Shown here in pieces: positions 57,103 through 64,000 of a stretch of DNA of 64,000 nucleotides. Numbering within the stretch: the first letter of the stretch is position 1; every line of letters starts with the position of its first letter. The DNA comes from Bacillus norwichensis (GTDB lineage: Bacteria; Bacillota; Bacilli; Bacillales; Bacillaceae_C). The notes below the pieces were generated by a model. The model was not told the origin of the DNA and did no database searches. It saw only the letters and a list, made by a program, of their open reading frames with translations. The stretch is taken from NCBI RefSeq assembly GCF_014836955.1, contig NZ_JACSPV010000017.1, forward strand, positions 1 through 64,000. Reading direction: 5' to 3'. The position numbers were made by a program, and so were the translations under genes.

Positions 57103-57873
57103 TTGGAATTATCATTGATGTTAGAGTATTTATGGGTGTTGGTTGTATTAGTTGGACTGGAAGGAATATTAGCAGCAGATAACGCCGTTGTTATGGCTGT
57201 TATGGTAAAGCATCTTCCAAAAGACAAGCAGAGGAAAGCATTGTTCTATGGTTTGTTTGGAGCCTTCATCTTCCGATTCACGGCATTATTTTTGATTACT
57301 TTTTTAGTTAATGTATGGCAGATTCAAGCAATTGGTGCAGCCTATTTATTATTTTTGTCTGTTCATTATCTTGTGAAAAAGTATATGGGGATAGAAAAAG
57401 AAAAAAAGGTAAAAGAAAAAAGCAAAATCCAGTCTTTCTGGTTCACTGTATTGAAAGTGGAAGTGGCTGATATTGCATTTGCGATTGATTCAATGCTTGC
57501 CGCTGTTGTGCTTGCGGTCACCCTTAAGCCAACTGGATGGTTTCAGATCGGAGGCATTGATGGAGGACAATTTCTCGTCATGCTGCTGGGCGGTCTAATT
57601 GGAGTCATTATCATGCGATTTGCCGCAAACTCCTTTGTAAGCCTACTGTCTAAGTATCCTGGGCTGGAAACATCCGCCTTTTTGATTGTCGGATGGGTTG
57701 GGGTAAAATTGGCCGTGCTAACATTATCCCACGAAAAAATAGGATTATTGAACCCTCATTTTCCGGAATCGTTTGAATGGAAATTGACCTTTTGGGTTGT
57801 CCTGGTATTGATTGCTGTTTCCGGATATTTTGCATCAAAGAAAAAAGCTATTCTTCAATCATCGAATAAATAA
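57103..57873 (+). CDS. ykoY: TerC family protein (YkoY-like, probable Mn2+ exporter)
   Basis: 256 residues with about eight membrane helices. The TerC acidic motif is in LVVLVGLEGILAADNAVVMAV near the start, and the second in VLKVEVADIAFAIDSMLAAV. The DN/EVADIAFAIDS pair is thought to bind metal. The start is TTG 57103 with GGGAGGGG six bases upstream. Because a yybP-ykoY riboswitch controls it, a role in Mn2+ export, possibly metalating exported proteins, is most likely. It is monocistronic with a terminator at 57907. Confidence 0.92.
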   Translation: MELSLMLEYLWVLVVLVGLEGILAADNAVVMAVMVKHLPKDKQRKALFYGLFGAFIFRFTALFLITFLVNVWQIQAIGAAYLLFLSVHYLVKKYMGIEKEKKVKEKSKIQSFWFTVLKVEVADIAFAIDSMLAAVVLAVTLKPTGWFQIGGIDGGQFLVMLLGGLIGVIIMRFAANSFVSLLSKYPGLETSAFLIVGWVGVKLAVLTLSHEKIGLLNPHFPESFEWKLTFWVVLVLIAVSGYFASKKKAILQSSNK

Positions 57874-57906
57874 TCTTAAAACTGAGCTATTTAAAGTACT
57901 TATAGT

Positions 57907-57957
57907 AATCAGTCAGCGGAAAAATGTTTTCGATCGTTTTTCGCCGACTGATTTTTA
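57907..57957 (+). terminator. Terminator after the TerC gene
   Basis: AATCAGTC (57907-57914) and GCGGAAAAATG pair with CGTTTTTCGC and GACTGATT (57946-57953), followed by TTT. The region 57958-58280 shows no gene. Confidence 0.75.
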
Positions 57958-58284
57958 TTTATGATGTCTCTTCTTGAAAGTATCTGGAAGTACCTGACGA
58001 TTTTAGATTTTGAAACACGATATAAGTAAAAAATATCGTCTGAAACTATCCAAGGAAGATATTGACAGAACAAAGGGGAATACTATCTGGAAAAGCAAAA
58101 TACTGTCTTCAAAAGCAGAAATTTTCTTTTGTTTTTGAAGTTAATCTGCTATTAATGACCGTTATTACAAGAAAATACATAGGATGAAATTTATTTCTCC
58201 ATTAGCGAACATTTATAATGGAAAAGGACGGGCACTAAGCCCGCCCTAACGTCTACTTTTTTTATGAACAACCGCTCTCGCTTT

Positions 58285-58441
58285 TCTATTGTCCAGCTAC
58301 AGCGCCTATCGACTAGCAGACTTCGCGCCTCCTCCTACGATAAGTCAACATCGTTCGCCTATGGCTCACCGTGTTTCCTTTATCTCGTCGAAGGCACTCC
58401 AGTCTGTGCGTCGATGATCAGTCGCTTTCGCTTTTCTTACT
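58285..58441 (+). repeat. Bacillaceae-type TTGTCCAGCTACAGCGCC repeat (family 3)
   Basis: Begins TATTGTCCAGCTACAGCGCC and ends CAGTCGCTTTCGCTTTTCTTA. Elements with this opening and ending are, from memory, common between genes in many Bacillaceae. Inside are GACTAGCAGACTTCGCGCC and TCGTCGAAGGCACTCCAGTC. It is GC rich for this window. It runs up to the stop of the spore-protein gene. Confidence 0.6.
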
Positions 58442-58637
58442 GCTCTTGATTACCGGATAATTGTGCTTGTGCCTGTTTAACGAGGCGCTTTGTTATTTCG
58501 CCGCCAACAGATCCGTTAGCTCTTGCAACAGTGTCAGATCCTAGAACGACGCCAAATTCCTGGGCAATTTCAAGTTTCACTTGATCTAAATATTGTTCTA
58601 TTCCAGGAACAAGTAATTGTTTGCTTCTCTGTCCCAT
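58437..58637 (-). CDS. Alpha/beta-type small acid-soluble spore protein
   Basis: 66 residues. The family core is plain: [20 protein letters not shown], containing the GPR protease site (EIAQEFGV), then [18 protein letters not shown]. These proteins coat and protect DNA in spores and are degraded at germination. TTAAGGAGGAACC precedes the ATG. A sigma-G-like promoter lies at 58677-58706. It marks the organism as an endospore former. Paralogues elsewhere in the genome are expected. Confidence 0.95.
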   Translation of the reverse strand: MGQRSKQLLVPGIEQYLDQVKLEIAQEFGVVLGSDTVARANGSVGGEITKRLVKQAQAQLSGNQEQ

Positions 58638-58676
58638 AATGGTTCCTCCTTAAAGTAAGCTTTTAAGCCTTAGTGA

Positions 58677-58706
58677 TATTATGTTCTGAAATGGAAAAAG
58701 TAATGC
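58677..58706 (-). promoter_or_regulatory. Sigma-G-like promoter of the spore-protein gene
   Basis: On the minus strand GCATTA (58706-58701), 17 bases, then CATAATA (58683-58677). It resembles the forespore sigma-G consensus GnATR-N18-CATnnTA. Confidence 0.6.
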
Positions 58707-58811
58707 TGGAACATGTTGCATGTTTTTTGGTACATTTGGAATAAAATTTATCTGATTTGTATATACCCCTTTTCATCCACCGGTATTTTGCTTATTATGG
58801 AATAATGATGA

Positions 58812-60206
58812 ATGATAGAGGAAATGACAGAGGAAATGAGAAATATGAAACCACTTCATAAACGAAGACTTTATAAAATGTCGCTGACCCCCTTTCGGGT
58901 ATTGGTCTCTTATTATTTTTTGACGGTTGGCGTCGTAGCACTCCTGCTTAGTTTGCCAGTGGCTAGGTTGGAGGGGGCAGATTGGTCTGCGATGGATGCG
59001 ATATTTATAGCAGCCAGTTCAGTAAGTGTCACAGGGCTGACAACTGTTGATTTATCCGAAACTTTTACCGTTACCGGCATTTTTATTTTGATATTTGCCC
59101 TTCAAGTCGGGGGCATTGGTATCATGACAATCAATACTTTTTTTTGGCTGGTATTTGGTAAGAAGATTGGTTTAAAACAGCGGCAATTGATTCAAACTGA
59201 TCAAAACCAATTGAATTTGTCAGGATTGGTTAACCTGCTGAAGCAAATTCTTTTTTTGATTATATTGATTGAAGTGATTGGAGCCTTGGTTCTTGGTACT
59301 TATTACATGAACTATTTTGAGGACCCCAAGGTAGCTTTTCTTCAGGGGTTGTTCGCCTCCGTCAGTGCTACTACCAATGCTGGTTTTGATATAACAGGTG
59401 AATCTTTGATTCCGTTTGCGCACGATTATTTTGTTCAATTTGTAACAATGATCTTGATTATTCTTGGAGCGATCGGATTTCCGGTTTGGACTGAAGTGAG
59501 AAAATTTCTATTTTATAAAGGAACAAAGATCAGATTTCGTTTTTCTTTATTTACAAAAATTACTACTGCGACCTATTTCATTTTGCTGGCAGTAGGAACA
59601 GTGGTTATTTTTTCTCTAGAGTTTAACGGATTTTTATCTGGAAAGTCATGGCATGAATCATTCTTTTATTCATTGTTCCAATCAACCACAATGAGAAGTG
59701 CCGGTTTATTGACGCTTGATATGAATGATCTTTCAACCCCGACCATTCTATTTATGTCTACATTGATGTTTATAGGGGCTTCACCGAGTTCTGTAGGTGG
59801 TGGGATTAGGACGACAACGTTCGCCTTGAATATATTGTTTTTGTTCCATTATGCGAGGGGACGCCGGACAATCAAAGTGTTTAAACGGGAAATTCATCAT
59901 GATGATGTCATTAAATCGCTTGTTGTATTGATGCTCGCAGTTATCCTGTATGGATCCTCTGTAGTGATTTTGTCTGCTACAGAAGACGTAAGTCTGATAT
60001 CAATTATTTTTGAGGTGGCTTCAGCGTTTGGAACTTGTGGAGCTTCCATGGGAATCACTCCAGACTTGACCATATTTGGAAAATGGATGCTCATTATACT
60101 GATGTTTATCGGACGTATAGGCATATTGTCATTTTTATTCATCATGTCGAGCAATGACAAAGCGCCAGACTTCCAATATCCGAAAGAACGAGTCATAATA
60201 GGTTAG
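58812..60206 (+). CDS. ktrB: TrkH/KtrB-type potassium transporter subunit
   Basis: Up to 464 residues. The four pore-loop repeats of the Trk/Ktr family are visible: SSVSVTGLTT, SVSATTNAGFD, STTMRSAGL and SAFGTCGASMG, each with the selectivity-filter glycine. It would form the K+ channel in the membrane, gated by a KtrA/KtrC-type RCK subunit that is not encoded nearby. It is equally like KtrB and KtrD. The start is uncertain: ATGs at 58812, 58824, 58836 and 58845 are all in frame, with GAGGAA repeats between them. Forty bases separate it from ddh. Confidence 0.88.
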   Translation: MIEEMTEEMRNMKPLHKRRLYKMSLTPFRVLVSYYFLTVGVVALLLSLPVARLEGADWSAMDAIFIAASSVSVTGLTTVDLSETFTVTGIFILIFALQVGGIGIMTINTFFWLVFGKKIGLKQRQLIQTDQNQLNLSGLVNLLKQILFLIILIEVIGALVLGTYYMNYFEDPKVAFLQGLFASVSATTNAGFDITGESLIPFAHDYFVQFVTMILIILGAIGFPVWTEVRKFLFYKGTKIRFRFSLFTKITTATYFILLAVGTVVIFSLEFNGFLSGKSWHESFFYSLFQSTTMRSAGLLTLDMNDLSTPTILFMSTLMFIGASPSSVGGGIRTTTFALNILFLFHYARGRRTIKVFKREIHHDDVIKSLVVLMLAVILYGSSVVILSATEDVSLISIIFEVASAFGTCGASMGITPDLTIFGKWMLIILMFIGRIGILSFLFIMSSNDKAPDFQYPKERVIIG

Positions 60207-60246
60207 TACCGAGTTTTACAAGATATTTGTCGAGGAGGATGAAAAT

Positions 60247-61233
60247 ATGAACCAAAAAATTAGAATTGGCATCAATGGCTATGGGAACTTGGGAAGAGGG
60301 GTGGAATCTGCCCTTAAGCAAAATAAAGACATGGAGCTTGTGGCTATCTTTTCGCGCAGGGATCCTGAAAGTGTTAAAACCCTGGATCCTTCTACGAAGG
60401 TTTTACATATTTCAGAAGCGGAAAAATATAAAGATGAAATTGATGTAATGATTTTATGTGGAGGTTCAGCAACGGATCTTCCAGAGCAAGGGCCTCGGTT
60501 CGCTAAACTTTTTAATACAATTGACAGCTTTGACACACATGCGAAAATACCGGAGTATTTTGCAGTAGTGGATGAGGCGGCGAAGTCTGGAAATAAAACG
60601 AGCATTATTTCAGTTGGTTGGGATCCGGGCATGTTTTCTATGAATCGCCTGCTGGGTGAAGCGGTTCTGCCAGAAGGAGAAACCTATACGTTTTGGGGGA
60701 AAGGGCTCAGTCAAGGGCATTCTGATGCTATTCGGAGATTAGAGGGTGTCAAGGCTGGTGTTCAATATACCATTCCAATCGAAGAGGCCGTTAACCGTGT
60801 CAGAAGAGGGGAGAACCCTGAGCTTTCCACAAGAGAGAAGCATTTGCGGGAGTGCTTTGTTGTCGTCAAGGAAGGCGCAGACAAAGAAAAAATTGAGCAT
60901 GAAATCAAAACAATGCCTAACTATTTCGCAGATTATGACACAACGGTCAACTTCATTACTGAAGAAGAATTGAATAAAAACCATTCTAAAATGCTTCACG
61001 GAGGATTTGTTATCAGAAGCGGAATCACAGGGGAGAGCACAAATCAAATTGTGGAATATTCATTGAAATTGGATAGCAATCCTGAGTTTACGTCAAGTAT
61101 ACTGGTCACTTATGCTCGTGCGGCTTATAAAATGAACCAAGATGGACAAACAGGAGCGAAAACGGTCTTTGATGTGCCATTGGGACATCTGTCGCCAAAA
61201 TCTCCAGAACAATTAAGAAAAGAACTTTTATAA
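60247..61233 (+). CDS. ddh: meso-Diaminopimelate D-dehydrogenase
   Basis: 328 residues. N-terminal dinucleotide fold INGYGNLGRGV; the NADP-contact block FSRRDPESV; the conserved VGWDPGMFSMNR and WGKGLSQGHSDAIR segments of DAP dehydrogenase; and the C-terminal FTSSILVTYARAA block. It converts tetrahydrodipicolinate, ammonia and NADPH directly to meso-DAP, a one-step alternative to the acetylase or succinylase routes of lysine and peptidoglycan synthesis. CGAGGAGGATG precedes the ATG. It is probably co-transcribed with the K+ transporter. A strong terminator follows. Confidence 0.93.
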   Translation: MNQKIRIGINGYGNLGRGVESALKQNKDMELVAIFSRRDPESVKTLDPSTKVLHISEAEKYKDEIDVMILCGGSATDLPEQGPRFAKLFNTIDSFDTHAKIPEYFAVVDEAAKSGNKTSIISVGWDPGMFSMNRLLGEAVLPEGETYTFWGKGLSQGHSDAIRRLEGVKAGVQYTIPIEEAVNRVRRGENPELSTREKHLRECFVVVKEGADKEKIEHEIKTMPNYFADYDTTVNFITEEELNKNHSKMLHGGFVIRSGITGESTNQIVEYSLKLDSNPEFTSSILVTYARAAYKMNQDGQTGAKTVFDVPLGHLSPKSPEQLRKELL

Positions 61234-61269
61234 AACAAAAAACCGGCCAAGCTGCCGGTTTTTTGTTTT
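61232..61269 (+). terminator. Bidirectional terminator after ddh
   Basis: AAAACAAAAAACCGGC, loop CAAGCT, GCCGGTTTTTTGTTTT. It has an A-run before and a T-run after, so it can also end the convergent radical SAM transcript. Confidence 0.85.
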
Positions 61270-61453
61270 GTCTGCTGCCGTGGTCGTATTGGAACGAGTT
61301 TCTTGCTCGATAAAATTAAGTCTTGAATTATGACAGCGATGCCCAAAAGGGTGCCAAATCATGTCGCTTTTTTTACATCGATTTGAAAAAGTAAATGCTA
61401 ATTCTCTTGCTCGTGAAAATTATTATCTCGCTTCCAGGGCTTTCAAAAACTCC

Positions 61454-63226
61454 TTATCCCAGAGCAGATAAAGTCTTCGGATTTAAAGGATAAAACGAGG
61501 ATTTTCCATTGTTGCCGGGATCGAAATAGACCAGCCCGTAGGAAACCTGCGGGGTTATTTTTTCAGAATCTATAAAGTCACCAAGTAAAAACGGAAATTT
61601 TTCAATTAAAGTATGCTTGTAGAGATCTCGCTCGGTCAATCCGAGTTTTGAAAATGTTTGGCCGGCCAATACGCTGTTTTCATTAAGAGCAGAATAAAGA
61701 TTAGATCGCTCTTCTCTGCTTAAAGATGAAGAGTCGTCCCACCAGACTTTTCTCGGCTTATAACGATGGTTTAATAAATAATCGTACTTCATTAAGCCCT
61801 CAGCTAAATTTCTATTCCGAATTTCCTTTTCATTAAAAAACTGAATTAATCTTTTATAAAGATCTTCGAGCTGGTGTCCGATTCTAGACCATCCTTGCTC
61901 GTCCCAGTATGATCCGAAGCTTTGAAAGAAATCAAATGGAGTGTCAAAGCAAGAGGAAGTGATATAGTCTACTGCATGATCCATTCGATGATCGTTCCAG
62001 TATTTCTCCAAAACATCTTCCACCTGTTTGATTTTCAAGACATCTTCAAAACCAAGTACATTATTTTGCAAAATTTCATATGGAGAATGATCCATGTATA
62101 CATATCCATACTGTTTTGCGGAAATCCGTAATCCCGTGCCCCGCAGCATTTTTAAAAATCCGAGCTGCAATTCCTCTGGTCTTAAGGCAAAAACATCGTT
62201 AAATGTTTTTCGGAAGGAATTGTAGTCCTCTTCGGGGAGTCCGGCAATCAAATCAAGATGCTGAACGATTTTTCCACCTTCTTTGACCATCATGACTGTT
62301 CTGGTGAGTTTTTCAAAATTTTGCCGTCTTTTGACGAGCTCATTCGTAAGGTCATTTGTGGATTGCACACCGATTTCAAAACGGAATAACCCTGAAGGGG
62401 CATTTTTATTTAAAAAGTCGATGACCTCAGGACGCATGATGTCACCTGTAATTTCGAATTGGAATACAGTGCCTGGCACATGTTCATCAATAAGGAATTG
62501 AAACATCTCCATAGCATAGCTTCTGCTTATATTGAATGTACGGTCTACAAATTTTATTGTTTTTGCGCCGTTAGCCATCAAATATCGAATATCGTCTTTT
62601 ATTTTGTCCCTATTGAAATACCTTACGCCCACTTCAATGGAGGAAAGGCAGAATTGGCAGTTAAAAGGACACCCTCTACTTGTTTCTATATAGGTGACGC
62701 GCTTGGATAGGTTTTCTCTGTCTTCCTGAAAACGGAAAGGGGAAGGTAGTTCCCGAAGGTCAACTTTGTCCCTTATAGGATTAATGACTGGTTTTCCATC
62801 CTTCATATAACCAATACCGTTGATATCACCGGTATCTGTCCCGTTTTTAAGGGCATCAAGTAGGATTTTGAATGTTTCTTCACCTTCCCCGATGACGATA
62901 AAGTCGATCTCGATTAAACGTTGCAGCCAATGTACAACATCATAGGAAACCTCCGGCCCACCCAGCACAATTTTGACACTGGGCATAATTTTACGCATAA
63001 TCTTGATCACTTTGACCGTTTGCTCAATATTCCATATGTAGCAACTGAAACCGACAACATCCGGTTTTTTGGAAAATAGGTCCGTTACGATATTCAAGGC
63101 AGGGTCATTGATTGTGTACTCTGCTATTTCAATATCATGCTCTGGGGCGGCATACGCTTTTAAATAGCGTATAGCTAAATTGGTATGGATAAACTTTGCA
63201 TTAAGCGTACTTGCGATGACTTTCAT
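61454..63226 (-). CDS. B12-binding radical SAM protein (DUF4080)
   Basis: 590 residues. An N-terminal cobalamin-binding domain (about 1-130; KPDVVGFSCYIWNIEQ and IVLGGPEVSYD) is followed by a radical SAM core with the cluster motif CPFNCQFC at about 187-194 and an IETSRGC lead-in. A C-terminal DUF4080 region follows. Such proteins are B12-dependent radical enzymes with unknown substrates, often methyltransferases or ring-forming enzymes. The typical histidine after the B12 site is not obvious. It stands alone on the minus strand. Weak GGAGCTG precedes the ATG. Confidence 0.85.
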   Translation of the reverse strand: MKVIASTLNAKFIHTNLAIRYLKAYAAPEHDIEIAEYTINDPALNIVTDLFSKKPDVVGFSCYIWNIEQTVKVIKIMRKIMPSVKIVLGGPEVSYDVVHWLQRLIEIDFIVIGEGEETFKILLDALKNGTDTGDINGIGYMKDGKPVINPIRDKVDLRELPSPFRFQEDRENLSKRVTYIETSRGCPFNCQFCLSSIEVGVRYFNRDKIKDDIRYLMANGAKTIKFVDRTFNISRSYAMEMFQFLIDEHVPGTVFQFEITGDIMRPEVIDFLNKNAPSGLFRFEIGVQSTNDLTNELVKRRQNFEKLTRTVMMVKEGGKIVQHLDLIAGLPEEDYNSFRKTFNDVFALRPEELQLGFLKMLRGTGLRISAKQYGYVYMDHSPYEILQNNVLGFEDVLKIKQVEDVLEKYWNDHRMDHAVDYITSSCFDTPFDFFQSFGSYWDEQGWSRIGHQLEDLYKRLIQFFNEKEIRNRNLAEGLMKYDYLLNHRYKPRKVWWDDSSSLSREERSNLYSALNENSVLAGQTFSKLGLTERDLYKHTLIEKFPFLLGDFIDSEKITPQVSYGLVYFDPGNNGKSSFYPLNPKTLSALG

Positions 63227-63270
63227 TTTGTTGGGCAGCTCCTTTTTTCATCCGTTAAAGAAAATATAAA

Positions 63271-63349
63271 AATCAAATGCGCCTTTGCTCGATAAATTTT
63301 CTCTGAAATTCTGTGGCATCTACCGGAGGCTTTGAACCCCGGCTGAATG
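63271..63349 (-). repeat. Family-1 structured repeat, copy H, partial, reverse
   Basis: Read on the minus strand: CATTCAGCCGGGGTTCAAAG, CCTCCGGTAGATGCCACAG, AATTTCAGAGAAAATTTATC, GAGCAAAGGCGCATTTGAT. The first hairpin (CCACTT/AAGTGG) is missing. It is followed by GACGCCTTGCGATTTTCTTATTT, a tail like that of family 2. Confidence 0.6.
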
Positions 63350-63561
63350 TTTGTACGTCGCTAAAGGGACGCCTTGCGATTTTCTTATTTGAATCATTTT
63401 GTTACATCTCTAGCTTCAAGCTTTTCCTATCATTACTTCATCTATTTTAGCGGAGAAAAAAGAAAACCACAATTCGATATAAAAGAAGCAGGAACTTTTC
63501 GAAATATGGCGAATATGGGAGAAAGATACGGTAAACTAAAAAAAGAGCGGGCTAAGCGCTC

Positions 63562-64000
63562 CTATCCGGTTGAACTGTATTCATTTCGCAGCCGATGTGC
63601 AACCTGTTTTAGCTTCGACCACTTCAATTCTATAATGGGTTGGGTCAGACTCGTTACAAACTTACTGGAAAGGAGGGCAGTCAATAGAAGACTGATGACC
63701 AATAATAAAGGTATAGCTTGCACTTGATCGACGTAATCCTCTAGATCACTTCCCCTAAATGTACGTACAATGAATCCGTGCAGCAAGTAGACGTACAATG
63801 TATTTCTTCCCCAGTTTGTAAAAAAGAATTGACGACGTGGAACAAATGCAAAGAAACAGGCAGTCATTACAAACTGAACCATGTATATTCCTGCTCGTTG
63901 AAACATTCCCAAAGCCTCTTCGCCTTTAAATTCACTGTATGCTTTTGAACCAAAGAACCACTTTTCATTTAAGTCAGGAAAACTTAGGATTCCGATAGCT
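63562..64000 (-). CDS. Acyltransferase 3 family protein (YkrP-like), 5' end cut by window
   Basis: The minus-strand frame is open to the last base of the window; it continues upstream of the apparent start at 63912 with SFPDLNEKWFFGSKAYSEF. It is the C-terminal part of a membrane acyltransferase: NTLYVYLLHGFIVR is typical of the acyltransferase 3/fucose 4-O-acetylase group (YkrP type). About three helices remain, then a basic tail (KWSKLKQVAHRLRNEY). It would transfer acetyl groups to sugars or wall polymers. The N-terminal two-thirds lie outside the window. Confidence 0.75.
   Translation of the reverse strand, partial: AIGILSFPDLNEKWFFGSKAYSEFKGEEALGMFQRAGIYMVQFVMTACFFAFVPRRQFFFTNWGRNTLYVYLLHGFIVRTFRGSDLEDYVDQVQAIPLLLVISLLLTALLSSKFVTSLTQPIIELKWSKLKQVAHRLRNEYSSTG

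Noticed and set aside
56921-57115. 64-codon minus-strand frame over the Mn2+ riboswitch
   Set aside because: It lies over a clear riboswitch and terminator and has no ribosome site.

Overview
The window looks like chromosome from a motile, endospore-forming, low-GC Gram-positive of the Bacillaceae (Bacillus, Cytobacillus or Mesobacillus type). Support: strong GGAGG-type ribosome binding sites with many TTG and GTG starts, an alpha/beta small acid-soluble spore protein behind a sigma-G-like promoter, sigma-D-type promoters on chemotaxis genes, a SwrC-like RND exporter, a sporulenol-type terpene cyclase, and Bacillus-type c-di-GMP-I, Mn2+ and ykkC-family riboswitches. No transposase, prophage, rRNA, tRNA or CRISPR array was seen.

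Layout. 0-4 kb: 3' end of a DUF1963 gene, a DUF2798 membrane protein, a Nudix hydrolase behind a ykkC-variant riboswitch, and a three-gene minus-strand operon built around a DUF2089 regulator. 4.4-8.4 kb: a TetR-regulated FtsX/MacB-type ABC transporter with a decayed gene inside it. 8.7-13 kb: a frameshifted DUF3885 gene, a His-rich CDF metal exporter behind an orphaned ArsR-type operator, an EamA transporter behind an unidentified structured leader RNA, and an NfsA-type flavin reductase.

13.2-33.6 kb is the centrepiece, a chemosensory island with no flagellar structural genes. In order it holds a c-di-GMP riboswitch driving an EAL phosphodiesterase, a HemAT oxygen sensor, four tandem MCPs, CheW, a fifth MCP, a second CheW, CheA, CheY, CheR, CheB and a sixth MCP. 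Three sigma-D-like promoters (before hemAT, the fourth MCP and the first cheW) tie it to the motility regulon. The EAL enzyme suggests that second-messenger level and chemotaxis are managed together.

33.9-46.1 kb: a YcsA-type dehydrogenase with a flavin reductase and a YueD-type reductase; a sporulenol-type cyclase divergent from DUF2515, CBO0543-like and RDD genes; a second EamA transporter; and a glcE-glcF-glcD-like glycolate oxidase operon. 46.5-53.6 kb: an LctP-family permease, a TetR-ABC-permease export operon with two operators, and prfC. 53.7-64 kb: a SwrC-like RND exporter, a Mn2+ riboswitch with a TerC protein, a spore protein, a KtrB-type K+ channel subunit, meso-DAP dehydrogenase, a B12-binding radical SAM protein, and the C-terminal part of an acyltransferase cut by the window end.

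Spread between the genes is a family of about 190-bp imperfect repeats (about eight copies or fragments, both orientations) that can be drawn as a chain of hairpins. Several copies end in a copy-specific perfect palindrome. One or two further GC-richer repeat families are also present. These repeats and the unidentified leader at about 11.0 kb are the least explained parts of the window. All calls were made by reading the sequence; no database search was run.
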